From the NCBI GenBank assembly GCA_001275005.1, contig JWZX01002495.1, positions 1-29,656 of the forward strand: a stretch of 29,656 nt of DNA. Direction: 5' to 3'. This document shows positions 15,937-25,800 of this stretch, one piece after another. The translations under genes and the position numbers were made by a program. The notes under the pieces were generated by a model, which did no database searches, was not told where the DNA came from, and saw only the letters and a list, made by a program, of their open reading frames with translations. The number at the start of each line of letters is the position of its first letter. Within the stretch, counting starts at the first letter, position 1. This DNA is from Chrysochromulina tobinii. Lineage: Eukaryota; Haptophyta; Prymnesiales; Chrysochromulinaceae.

Positions 15937-16486
15937 TGTCGCTCTTTATGTTGCGGAAGCACCGCGGGGTGAAGGGGTCCTTGCGTCTTCTCCCTACTCA
16001 GTACTGGTATCCTCAGTGCGGGCTGACCGGGTCCCCGCCCCGCCGCGCGGCCGCCCGTGCGACGCCGAGCGCCCCCTCAGCCGTTGAGTTTTTCCTCTCT
16101 GCCGAGGAGCAGCGTTAATTGCGATTTGCGTTCGTGAACCGAAACCGCAACGGTCGAACGGATCGCAGACCCATGCCCGCGCAGACCACGCGCCACGAGG
16201 ACGTCGCCTTCTCGACGCGAGTCGGTGGTTACGCGTACGTCTGGACCCAGGGTTGATACACTGTCATCGTAGGCGAAGACGTAGTACGCTTGTTTCCCAG
16301 CACACTCCGGTGCGTCGAATTTTCCCGTACCATCTGCAGTGCGCCCACCCACCCACCGCAACACCACCATCACAAACGCACAAGGGCCACGTCATCCGTG
16401 TCCCCACCGGGCCACCCTCATACCCTGTGTGATCTCCGTCGTGTCGCTTCGAGGCGAGCCGCAGCTGCGTGAGATTGCTGCGTTAA
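15937..16486. other. Convergent spacer between GLYR1-like and second FkbM-type gene
   Basis: 550 bp. It includes a minus-strand open frame (see the 16077-16370 entry) and a stretch of ACCC/CACC repeats near 16345-16370. No RNA gene was recognised. Confidence 0.4.
16077..16370 (-). CDS. Unrecognised 97-residue open frame, doubtful
   Basis: The ATG-initiated frame begins MVVLRWVGGRTADGTG and ends in EEKLNG. Its amino-acid composition is more balanced than most chance frames here, with no low-complexity bias. It has no domain I recognise, no signal peptide, and lies in the 3' flank of two convergent genes. It could be a small gene, a 3' UTR, or chance. Confidence 0.15.
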   Translation of the reverse strand: MVVLRWVGGRTADGTGKFDAPECAGKQAYYVFAYDDSVSTLGPDVRVTTDSRREGDVLVARGLRGHGSAIRSTVAVSVHERKSQLTLLLGREEKLNG

Positions 16487-17494
16487 TCACGTACGCACGG
16501 CCGCATGTCGATGACCGCGTTCGTCGGTTCTCACAACCATGCGCGCGTGGCGCGTGTGAGCTGTCTCGACAAACGAACGACGCCTGTGCATGGAGACAGT
16601 TCCCTCAGGCGACGAGGGCGGCGACGGGGGAACGTCAGGATATATCCGCCTCCACAACGACCAAAAGCACCAGAGATGCGGCGGCGCTCCGTGGCGGCGC
16701 TCCGGCGGTGCTATGTGGGCACAGTTTTGGACGCGAAAGCCCAATTGCAAAAGGATTCGATGCACCCGCCTTTGGCGGGCTAAGTCGGAATCGTCATTCT
16801 CCAGGACAAGCACGCGTGCGGACCCAAGCAGTGCTCTCGCTTGGTGAAGCGTGTCCAGCAGCGCAGAGAAGCAGCCTTCACAATCCACGATGACAGCCGT
16901 CCAGCCTCCATGAAGCAACATAGACGATGGTAGTGAAGGCACAACAGTCGAGTTTCCCCCCTCTGGTGCTTGGAAGCCGAGCCCGTTGGCAGTCCTCCCT
17001 AGCTCAACGCCAGATAGCCGCAGCGGTGGGTTGGAGAACGCAGGCACGAATGCCAAATTGCTGAAATTCGCACCATTGCGCTCGGCAATGCGGCGAACGT
17101 GCGGATCCGCCTCAGCCGAGATGACCCTGCCTGATTTTCCGACTGTCGCGGCAGCGACTATGCTGCTGCGCCCAATGTTTGATCCCAGCTCCAGCACTAT
17201 GTCCCCCGGAATCAGGTTTTCGTTGATGTAGCACTGCTCGATAATCTCTTCCTTCCATGAGCCTCCTTCAAGGTCCGGATTCATGCGGTGAATCCGGGTG
17301 AGAGATGGCACCAGCGGATGCCTTCGTTTGTGATGTGCCCATCCCGATCCATCATCACCAGGAGGAAACCACGCAGGTCGCTCATAATGGTTAATCCGAC
17401 CTGCGCAACTCCGTGATGGTTGCCTGCTGGTGATGCCTGGATGATGTCCGTAGCCGGCAACGTTCGGAGGGAGGTGAGCCAGAAGGTCCGCCAT
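16487..17494 (-). CDS. FkbM-type SAM-dependent methyltransferase
   Basis: This is a 335-residue single-exon protein. Motif I is DIVLELGSNIGRSS (98-111), and the beta-2 acidic end follows at RVISAEADPHVRRIAERNGA (123-142). The FkbM-like strand VIVDCEGCFSALLDTL is at about 201-216. ARVLVLENDDSD supplies the following strand. A loop with WCFWSLWRRIYP precedes an unstructured tail (about 285-335) rich in Pro, Arg and His. It lacks a signal peptide and shares little beyond the fold with the other FkbM-type protein in the window (10675-11689), so a recent tandem copy is unlikely. Substrate unknown. The ATG at 17494 is the first of the frame; an upstream exon cannot be ruled out. Confidence 0.8.
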   Translation of the reverse strand: MADLLAHLPPNVAGYGHHPGITSRQPSRSCAGRINHYERPAWFPPGDDGSGWAHHKRRHPLVPSLTRIHRMNPDLEGGSWKEEIIEQCYINENLIPGDIVLELGSNIGRSSIVAAATVGKSGRVISAEADPHVRRIAERNGANFSNLAFVPAFSNPPLRLSGVELGRTANGLGFQAPEGGNSTVVPSLPSSMLLHGGWTAVIVDCEGCFSALLDTLHQARALLGSARVLVLENDDSDLARQRRVHRILLQLGFRVQNCAHIAPPERRHGAPPHLWCFWSLWRRIYPDVPPSPPSSPEGTVSMHRRRSFVETAHTRHARMVVRTDERGHRHAAVRT

Positions 17495-17943
17495 GCACGA
17501 GTCTCGCGAGAAAAGGAGTCTCTCGCTGCTACGCAGCGGTCGCTCGCGTGCGTCGCCGCGCTCGCTCTTCGCTCACGAAGTGCGGTTTTCGCGGCGCCGT
17601 CAGGCGCCGATTATGAATTCACAGCCAATGTTTATATTCGACACCCAGGACACCGGACCGGCGTACATACGGATTCACACCAACACGTTTAAAAGCCGTT
17701 CATTCACGACACACCAACACAATTCACAGCTGTCTCCAAGACAGTCAAGAGGGTCGAGTTGGGGTCCCCCCGCCTAATCATTCGGATCCAAATTCACGAG
17801 ACAACGGGGCAAACATGATCGGTTGGAGATGCCGCACGTGTAATTTTGATGAAACATCTCTGCGGATTCGGTGCCGTGCAACCTGGGCTGCGAACCTGTG
17901 CCTCAGTAATAGCTAATACCTCCACATGATACCAAACATGCAA
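17495..17943. other. Spacer between FkbM-type gene and kinase-fusion gene
   Basis: 449 bp with lower GC than its neighbours. It contains the 5' flank of the FkbM gene and the 3' flank of the kinase-fusion gene. GCGGCGCCGTCAGGCGCCG near 17595-17613 is an imperfect palindrome resembling the GGCGCCGTC word scattered through nearby coding regions. No gene seen. Confidence 0.4.
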
Positions 17944-20094
17944 TCAGCTATTCTCCTCTCCCACGAGCGCAAAGGATTCTTCGCCCAACGCATCCTCTTG
18001 CGCTCGCGGGCAGAAGAAGATGGCGCCGCCCACGAGGGCCGCGTAGACCAGGAAGAGCACTACCCGTTTCGTCGTGGCCCACGGCCTCTTCCCGCTATGG
18101 ACTCGGCTGGCGCTCTTGCCAGGTGTGGGCGGCTCTGCGGTTTCGCACTCGACATGCACGCTGTTGGTCGTGGCCGGCATCGGCCCATCGTGCACTGTCC
18201 ATGGGTCAAAGCAGAGCTCTCGGAGAGAAGCCCGGTCCGACGGCAGCACCTGCAGCATTGAGTCGATGATCTGGCGTGCGCCCACGCTGAGCACGTCGTC
18301 CAGCACGTAGTTGAGCGCAAGGATGTTTGCCACGAGGGACTCGTGTGTAGCGCCTACGAACGGAACCCCGCCCGTGAGCATCTCGTACAAGGTCGCTCCG
18401 AGCGCCCACACGTCCGACGGCGGTCCGAGCTGCGCGCGCCCCCACGCCGTGTCAGCATTGTAGCCGGTCAGCTGCTCAGGCGACGCGTAGAGGCGAGTGC
18501 CCTCCTGCAGATTCGCCGGCTGCTCCCCCAGGGAGCGAGCCAGGCCCCAATCGACCAGCACCGCCGTCGGACCGCCGTCGGGGCCCTTGAGCTGCACGCG
18601 CACGTTGGCGGGCTTGAGGTCGCAGTGTAGGATGGACTGGCTGTGCGCGTGCACGAGAGCCAACAGCACGTGCCGGAACAGCCGGCGCGCGAGCGGCTCT
18701 GGCAGTGCGCTTCCCGGTTGACTGCGGATGTAGTCATGCAGCCCGGGGCCCTCTATGCGCTCCATGACGATGTACAACGAGTCTGCGAGCTCGACCACGT
18801 CGGCAAGCTGCACGATGTGTGCGTGCCCCTTGAGCTGACGAAGCACGTGCACCTCTCGCATCGCAGCTTCGACGACTCGTTCCTCCTGCGCACGTACGCG
18901 AAGGATCTTGACCGCGAGCCGCGACGAGGAGGGGGGCATCCCGCCCGCGGCCAATGGGCCGCCGATCGCAGGCAGCTCGCCGCTGCTCGTCGTCGACGAG
19001 GCCTCAACGACGACACTATTGGCGCCCTCTCCCAGTCGAGAGCCCAGTTGGAGCAACTGCTCTGTGGACTTTTCAAGGTCGCCGCGATTGGGCGGGCGCG
19101 GCATGTTGGCCGTGGGACGCCACTCGGGGTACGAGTAGAGGAGCTCGCGTGCGGCGTGCACGAGGTGACTCCAAGCCGCGTGCGTCGAGTCCTCTCCGGA
19201 GCCTCGTTGGAAGACGCGCGAGAGCGTGCGTCGTTCAAACCAGTGGCAGTTGAGAGTTGCGGGCACCTCGACCACCCCAAGCTCGCCGCGGTCCGCGAGC
19301 ACGCTCATCACGTCGGCGAGAGAGGCCGCCATCGACTGCTGAAGCATGCTCGCTACGAGCTCAAAGATCGTGGGAAAGGCCGCGAACGCCTCGCCGGCGA
19401 TGACGGCGTCAAAGGAGCCCAGATGCGAACCGCATCGGATAGCGAGTTCTCGGTCTTGCGTGGAAAGGCACACTCGCGACATCGAGGTGGCCTTCAAGGA
19501 GCCCGCCCAGCTCGTCAGCGCAGGCGAGCTGTCGATGAGCGCGTAGGCCTGGCAACGCCGGCTGGACGCGCGGGTCTTGGAGGCACGCTCATGCGACGGC
19601 GGCACGAGTGGCGCATCGGCGATCTTGCGCAGCAAGCGGGCGTCGTACAGGTGGTCGGCTCGCAGGATGAGCAACGGCTCCTCGCCCGCAAATAAGGCAC
19701 GTGCAGCAAGTACCGAATTGGCCGTGTTGCGCCATTGGCTGCCGGCCGAGCTGCCCAGGGTCAAGTAGACAAAGTCGATGGCCAAGCGCGCAAATCCGTA
19801 CGCTGTCACGCACTCGGCGACTTGGGCCGCATCGTGGCCGAGAGTGACGACGACACGAACAACGCCAGCCATCTCAAGCCCAGCGAGGAGGTGAAGCATC
19901 AGCGGGCGCATGTCCACACGCAGCACGCACTCGCTGTCGCGACTTGTGAGTGCACAGGTGGCGTGCACAAGTGCTCGAGTCACTCTTGGCGGACCGAGCG
20001 AGGAGATCATCTTACGCCGCTCGATGTCCGTGCTGGAGACGACGCCGAGCTTGGCGAGCATCTTACGCCGATCGACTTCGCTCTGGGAGGCCAT
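17944..20094 (-). CDS. Nucleotidyltransferase-like domain fused to a Ser/Thr protein kinase with C-terminal membrane anchor
   Basis: 716 residues from the first ATG. Residues about 40-300 resemble a sugar/phosphoalcohol nucleotidyltransferase fold: MRPLMLHLLAGLEMAGVVRV, VVTLGH, NTANSVLAARALF, LLILRADHLYD with a metal-type Asp, and a late W-F-x-R-R-T-L segment. The usual Gly-rich GxGxR loop is absent, so catalysis is doubtful. Residues about 350-640 form a complete kinase: LGEGANSVV (354-362), K396 in LAVKIL, E414 in REVHVL, HCDLKPAN with D492, DWG (515-517), SPE (538-540), SDVWALGATLYEMLTGGVPF. A hydrophobic helix, about 675-695 (KRVVLFLVYAALVGGAIFF), near the C-terminus implies tail anchoring with both domains cytosolic. 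A nucleotidyltransferase-kinase-TM order is not one I recognise. Two RRKM(L/I)xxLG motifs open the protein. Upstream in-frame codons lack an ATG. Confidence 0.88.
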   Translation of the reverse strand: MASQSEVDRRKMLAKLGVVSSTDIERRKMISSLGPPRVTRALVHATCALTSRDSECVLRVDMRPLMLHLLAGLEMAGVVRVVVTLGHDAAQVAECVTAYGFARLAIDFVYLTLGSSAGSQWRNTANSVLAARALFAGEEPLLILRADHLYDARLLRKIADAPLVPPSHERASKTRASSRRCQAYALIDSSPALTSWAGSLKATSMSRVCLSTQDRELAIRCGSHLGSFDAVIAGEAFAAFPTIFELVASMLQQSMAASLADVMSVLADRGELGVVEVPATLNCHWFERRTLSRVFQRGSGEDSTHAAWSHLVHAARELLYSYPEWRPTANMPRPPNRGDLEKSTEQLLQLGSRLGEGANSVVVEASSTTSSGELPAIGGPLAAGGMPPSSSRLAVKILRVRAQEERVVEAAMREVHVLRQLKGHAHIVQLADVVELADSLYIVMERIEGPGLHDYIRSQPGSALPEPLARRLFRHVLLALVHAHSQSILHCDLKPANVRVQLKGPDGGPTAVLVDWGLARSLGEQPANLQEGTRLYASPEQLTGYNADTAWGRAQLGPPSDVWALGATLYEMLTGGVPFVGATHESLVANILALNYVLDDVLSVGARQIIDSMLQVLPSDRASLRELCFDPWTVHDGPMPATTNSVHVECETAEPPTPGKSASRVHSGKRPWATTKRVVLFLVYAALVGGAIFFCPRAQEDALGEESFALVGEENS

Positions 20095-20417
20095 GCTGGG
20101 CTCGGGCGGTTGGAGCCGCACAAGAGCGGAAGCGGCCGAGCGCCCCGAAGGGCCGCGCGGGGACGTTTTGCGTTTCGGCAAAACTTATGGGCGCACCCAA
20201 ATGTTCCCCAAATGTGTGTGCCATTGATGGCGAGGAAACATGCGCACGCCAAGTTCTGTACTTGAGGAGAAAAGTTCCAGTTCTTTGCATTACCGGTACA
20301 TGTACAGTATCTGCATGCAAATTCTCAGCGAAGTTCCTGTCAGGCGCGCGGACCTGTGTTGTTCTTGCTGCAAAAAGTCTCCAAGTCACAGCTTGCCTCT
20401 CTCTACACGCGAGTCAA
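20095..20417. promoter_or_regulatory. Bidirectional promoter interval between kinase-fusion (-) and UBA-like (+) genes
   Basis: 323 bp between start codons. TACCGGTACATGTACAGTA at 20291-20309 lies about 110-127 bp before the UBA-like ATG and combines two short palindromes (ACCGGT, GTACATGTAC). The region from 20170 onward is less GC-rich than coding DNA. The function is inferred from position. Confidence 0.45.
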
Positions 20418-22061
20418 ATGCCCGATTGTTTCGAATTATCGATGCCCACGGACCAAGTCGCAATCGACAACCTCGCGGACCTGACGAACGCCGCACCGAG
20501 CCTCTGCAAGGGTGCTCTTGAAGCATATCGAGATGTTAACCAAGCCGCAAACTGGATCCTTAGCCTCTCCGCGGAGCAGCAGGCCATCATGCTGCCCTCA
20601 AACTCACCGTTGAGCGATCTGGATGCCATCGCGATCAAGTGGCAGGGTGCATCGTATGCGCGCCACAACCAGAAAGGCACAATGACGGCCACGATGACCT
20701 CCGACCACATCCGGCTCCACGAGCAACTTTCTGCCTCGGGCAACGAGCATCTCGTGTGCGAGATAAGCTCCTTGAAGCTCAACGGGCCCGTAGAGGACCA
20801 CGAAGGCCAGTGGCAGGTCGCCAAAAAGTCGCGCGCCAGTGCGCGCTGTAACCTTCGTGCCAAGGCCGCTGATGCCAAGAACAACAAGAAACCCGACCCG
20901 CGGTGCCGTCGCGTGAGCACGTCTTCGTCTGCCCCACCCGCCGCGCCCGCCGCCCAGTGCAGACCGAGCCCGAGCATCGAGCCCCGCGCGCCCGCGCGCC
21001 AATCATCGCCGGCAACGCCCTATCTCGATGCCGCGCGTGCAGCGCACCCCGCCCTGCTTGCTTCGTCTCCTCTCACAGTGGCGGCGACGCCGACTCAGGC
21101 TCCATCGCCTGTTGAGACAACACCACCGGTACCGGTCAAGGCGCCGGCCCCAGTTCCACGAGCGGCTGGATGTACTGGCTCCCTGTCGGGGCACGCGGCC
21201 GTGGAGGATCCGATTAGGGCGCAGGCCAAGTCGGCGCTCGCCCCGCTCGTGCAGCGCTCGCTGCTCGAGAGCCTCAACCTGTCGCTCTCATCTTCACTGC
21301 TGCCCATGGCAGAGCTGCGCCCCCCAGTGCCCTTGTCGCTCTTGGGCGTACTCTCGCCGCAAATGCCGGATGGAGGGCTGGCGCTTCTCTTGCCCTTTCC
21401 GTCACCGTCCGAGATCCGCCATTGGCCATCAAGCCAGCTGGCTGCGCCCGACGCGCCGTTAGACGCGCCGCCGGTTTCAGCTGCAGGTGCGGAGGCGGGG
21501 GAGCGGGACGAGGCGGAGGTCGCGCGCGCTGCGGAGGCGGAGGCGCGCGCTGCGGAGGCAGAAGTGCGTGCAGAGGCGGAGCGTACGGCGCGTGCGGCTC
21601 TCGAGGAGAAGAGGGTGGCAAAAGAGGAGAGCATGCGTCAGGCAGCGACTCAGCTTTCCATCAGCCGCGCCGATGACGGCGCGATCAGCGAGAACGTTCA
21701 CAGCACGATGCTCATGTTGGCGAGGTCCATGCAGCACGAGGTGCTCCCAACGCGCCAGGGATCTTACCAGGGATCCATGCGGCCGGCGAGGCCGATCCTC
21801 GCGGCGCTCGAGCAAATGGTACAGGCCGGGAACAGCCTGAACAACGACTTCACGGCGGAGGAGGCGCATCGCGGACTCACGAACACCGCGCAGAACCACT
21901 CGTGGCCTGCAGCACGGATGCCGCCGGCAGGGGACCCAGAGGATGAGGCGGACGGTGTGCACCCGGATGTGCTGCTGCCGTGCAAGTGGTGGAAGCGCGG
22001 CACTTGCCACTACCACGGGTCGCATCTGTCGGCCGATGGCAAGACCATGTACTTGCACTGA
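20418..22061 (+). CDS. UBA-like domain protein with proline-rich and Glu/Ala coiled-coil regions
   Basis: 547 residues. The N-terminal segment (about 12-50), AIDNLADLTNAAPSLCKGAL followed by DVNQAANWIL, fits the three-helix UBA/UBA-like pattern, with the DVNxAANWIL motif typical of ubiquitin-binding helices. A central basic, Pro/Ser-rich region (about 140-270) is probably disordered. A Glu/Ala/Arg-rich heptad-like stretch at about 355-415 (AAEAEARAAEAEVRAEAERT) suggests a coiled coil. The C-terminus LPCKWWKRGTCHYHGSHL has two Cys and several His in a zinc-finger-like cluster, but it does not fit the CCCH spacing. I do not recognise the whole protein. The frame is open upstream, but the first ATG with coding-like sequence is 20418. 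No intron is needed. Confidence 0.6.
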   Translation: MPDCFELSMPTDQVAIDNLADLTNAAPSLCKGALEAYRDVNQAANWILSLSAEQQAIMLPSNSPLSDLDAIAIKWQGASYARHNQKGTMTATMTSDHIRLHEQLSASGNEHLVCEISSLKLNGPVEDHEGQWQVAKKSRASARCNLRAKAADAKNNKKPDPRCRRVSTSSSAPPAAPAAQCRPSPSIEPRAPARQSSPATPYLDAARAAHPALLASSPLTVAATPTQAPSPVETTPPVPVKAPAPVPRAAGCTGSLSGHAAVEDPIRAQAKSALAPLVQRSLLESLNLSLSSSLLPMAELRPPVPLSLLGVLSPQMPDGGLALLLPFPSPSEIRHWPSSQLAAPDAPLDAPPVSAAGAEAGERDEAEVARAAEAEARAAEAEVRAEAERTARAALEEKRVAKEESMRQAATQLSISRADDGAISENVHSTMLMLARSMQHEVLPTRQGSYQGSMRPARPILAALEQMVQAGNSLNNDFTAEEAHRGLTNTAQNHSWPAARMPPAGDPEDEADGVHPDVLLPCKWWKRGTCHYHGSHLSADGKTMYLH

Positions 22062-22819
22062 GAAACGGACAAGGACGAGAGCTGAGAGAGGGGGCGCTCT
22101 CACCGCTACTCACCGCTTTCGAGAGGGACGTCTAGGGACATCAAGACAAGGCACCGGCCGTGAGGATGGCGTGGCACTTGGCGTGACGTTCAAGCTGAGC
22201 GAGGCTTGAAGCTGTTCGAAGCTGGAGGCGACGGAAATCCCTACAAGCTACGTCCGATCTGAGGCAGGGGAAGCGCACCAGTGAGGCTGAAAACTCTGTG
22301 GGGCGTGTGGGACATGCGGGATGTGTGGAGCGTGTGTGCAGTAAAAGAGCAGATAGGCTGAACTGAGTGTGTGGCGGGTTGCCTTGTGGATGTGGTGCGG
22401 AGGTGGGACGACGTATAGGCGGGTGTCTCGAGCGAACGATTGGGGCACTACCAGGTGGAATGCTCGGGCGTCTCATTGCGCGTGCGTCATGGGGGAGTCG
22501 CGCAACGAGAGTCTACGTCGCGCGTGAGTTTTGACCGGAGACGCCACGCGACGCGAACACATCTTCAACAGGCCGGTACGAACAGGAAACACCGCACAAA
22601 CAGCGTCAGCGAGGAACCGAACGGAACGGAACAGCATCCCCGTCGGACACGTCTGGTCCTCGAGACCTTGGCACATGGCAGACGAGACAGAGTGAGACTC
22701 TACTAGTTTCGGCACACACAGAGAGAGAGTCAGAGAGAGAACACCGCCCAAGACAGCGATACATCACGATGAGCAGAACGCATGCCATTTTGCCGTACCA
22801 TGCGCACAAGGGCGAGCGA
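22062..22819. other. Convergent 3' spacer between UBA-like and HPS3-like genes
   Basis: 758 bp, purine-rich on the plus strand, with GTGTGTGG-type runs near 22300-22400 and GAGAGA runs near 22720-22740. Small open frames on both strands show no domain or coding bias. No tRNA cloverleaf was recognised. Confidence 0.45.
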
Positions 22820-25800
22820 CTACATGTACGGAGCAGGACGCGTCGAGAGCTTGGCGTGCACAGGGCGAGGAGCCGGAGCGCCCCCGTGCTCGTGCTCGGT
22901 ACGACGCCCGGCCTTGGACCACGCCCGCCCCTCCTCGATCACGCACGCGCTCACGACGCGCCGCAGCCCTCGACGCGCCGCTCCAGCTAGGCTCCTCCCG
23001 CGCAGCCACTCCACATCAACCGCCTTCGCTCCCTCCATCTCTCCCCCCATCAGAGTGCCGATCAGTGCGAACAGGGGCGCAGGAGGCAGCGCGTCTGCCA
23101 GCCTCTCGAGCGCCTCACACCGCACGTCCGCCCACTTGGTCTGGCGCGACCCCCAGCAGGCCGGGGGCGCCGTCGCGGGCGTCAGCGAGGCCAGCAGGGC
23201 GGCCCAAGCTTCCGGGGGCGCCGTCGCGGGCGTCAGCGAGGCCAGCAGGGCGGCCCAAGCTTCGCGACTCTGAGGCGCCGTCGCGGGCGTCAGCGAGGCC
23301 AGCAGGGCGGCCCAAGCTTCGCGACTCTGACCGCATAGCTCGCACCCCTCAGCGGGGCAGCGTGCGTTCAAATAGCCGAGCGCTGCACGCGGATCGACTA
23401 GAGCGAGGATGCGAACCGCCTCAGCGGGCGTAGCAGCGACCAGCGCACGGGCGGGCCACGTAAAGTCAGCTGCACGGCGCAGCTGCTCGCGCAGCTGCTC
23501 GATCGCGTCCTCGGCATGCGTGTCGACGGCCAGCGCGCTGAGGGCTGCACAGAGCACATGCTGCGCCGACGGCGCGCCGGGCAGTCGCGTGTGACTGGAG
23601 AGGCTGCTGAGGAGGCTACCCTCCGCCTCGGCGTCCAGCATGGCCTCGGCGTCCAGCATGGCTCTGGCCGCGTCCAGCCCGTTGTCACGCGTCGTCTCGG
23701 GCTGGGCCGCCACCCTCGCGAGGGTCTCTTGGCACATCTGCGTGCGAAGGGATCGTCGCGTCCGCGCGCCCAGCCGCTGCCGATGCGCCGCCACGGCGTG
23801 CACGGCTCCCGCACCTGGCGCGGGCGCCGCTCGAGCGCCGTCCTGAGCGCCGTCTCGAGCCACGGCGCCATCGGCGGCAGCTGCAGCTGCAGGCCAGGGA
23901 GATCGCAGCTGAGATCGCAACCGAGCAGGGCGGCGCGCCACGCAGCCGGCAGCAAGGCGCTCACGGCGGCGCTCACGGCGGCCAGTGTGGCCCCCTCTGC
24001 CTCGTCGCCCGTCGCGCCGTCCCGAGCGCCGTACCAAGCGTCGTCCTGAGCGTCCGGAGCCAAAGAGTCCGGCTCGCTCTCGGCGATCAGTCGCAGCACA
24101 GCTCGCGCCAGGGTGCTCAGGAGCTGCGGCGAGGCGCGTGCTCGATGCGCCCGCTGCTGCTGCGGCAGCGTCTCCGCGCCAAAGACGGTGCAACTCAGCA
24201 CGCATGCATAGAGCCATCGACCGACCGACGCATCAGGCAAAGCCGCCAGATAGGCCAGCCGCGCCGCCTCGGTGGGCGCCAGCTGGCGAGCGGCCACGAG
24301 CGCGCACAAGCAGTCGCACAGGGCGAGAGGGCGCACGGAGACGAGGAGGCGCGCGAGGCCGGTCGGGCGGGCGGCGCCGTCTCGGGCGGCGCCGTCTCGG
24401 GCGGCGCCGACTCGAGCGGCGCCGTCTCGGGCGGCGCCGTCTCGGGCGACGAGCAGCCTCGAGTGGGTGCGTGCCAACTGGAGCAGCGTCGAGGGTGGCA
24501 CGCTGCGGAGCGCCGCGCTTGCGGTGGCGGCGTCCTGGGCCGACAGTGCGAAGGCGCCAAGCACGGTGAGCCACAAAGGCGATCGATCGATCGGCACCGC
24601 GGGCACCGCGGGCACAGCGGGCGGCACAGCGGGTGGCACAGCGGGCGGAACGAGGAGCAGGGCGTGGAGCACGAAGGTATGCTCGATGGGCAGTGCGCCG
24701 AGCGCCGAGTTGAGCAGGGCGTGCGGCAGCCGGTCGGACGCGCCGTACCGAGCGTCATGCATCGACAGGGTGCGCGTGAGGTGCGCCGCCAACGCGGCCG
24801 CCCCGGCCACGGGCATGGCGGCGAGAGAGGGGATGAGAGAGCTCTTCACACTTGGATAGAGGAGGAGCTCGATCACTGCGACGCTGATGGCAGTACGATG
24901 GCTGGCAGGCTCAGTGTTGTCGAGCGACAGTAGCTCAGCCACCGTCGCGCCGCTCGCGAGCCGCAACAGCGCGAACGAGCGCGCTGCAGCGCCACGCATG
25001 CCACGCGGCATGCGCGCACTCTCGGGAGGCGCGCCCGTGACGGCGCCACGCACGCTTTCATCCGTCGCCAGCCGCGCAGCCTCCGCCGGATGGACGATCA
25101 GAGCGCAGCACCGCCGAAGCTGGCGCCATGTCTGAGCGGCAGCGCTGTCCTGAGCGCTCGCGCTGCCCTGAGCGCTCGCGCTGCCCTGAGCGCTCGCGCT
25201 GTCCTGAGCGCTCGCGCTGCCCTGAGCGCTCGCGCTGCCCTGAGCGCGGCGACCCTCGGCCTCCAAGGGATCATCCCCTTGCAACCCCAGCGCTGCCGCA
25301 AGCAGCAGCAGCGCTTGCAGTCTCCACTGCGAAGCGCTCAGCACGGCGCCGATCGGCCTCTCGAGCGAGGGCATGGCTGCTGCCAAGTCTTCCTCCGCCG
25401 CGGCGGCCTGGCCGGTAGCACCATCGGACTTGGCGCTCACGACGGCGCTGGTGGAGGCTGAGACTCGGCGGAGGCCGCCGTCGTCATCGTCGTCGTCCGA
25501 GTTGTCCGCGTGAACGTGGCGTGCTGCCGCGAGCGCCGTCGTGGGCGCCACCTGCCCATGTTCGAGCTTCTCCATGAGCGCCGTCGTGAGCGCCTCGTCG
25601 TCCCTATTAGGGTTCTTCTCCTCGAGCGCCGTCGTGAGCGACGGGGAGGTGAATGAGATGACATCCCACAGCATCGAGCTCAGGCGACGCCCGCCCGCCC
25701 AGTGCCCGAGGAGGGCTGAAGAAGATGAGCCCTCACCCTCAGCCTCGGTCGCGTCCGCCTCTACCGGTGGCGCCGTTGCGGAGGCAACGTTACCATATCT

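Noticed and set aside
21985-22058. CCCH zinc finger at the end of the UBA-like protein
   Set aside because: Only two cysteines are present and the spacing C-x6-C-x-H-x2-H does not fit CCCH; it is left as a Cys/His-rich tail.
22473-22751. Minus-strand 92-codon frame in the spacer before the HPS3-like 3' end
   Set aside because: No motif, no homology I recognise, and located in purine-rich non-coding-like DNA.
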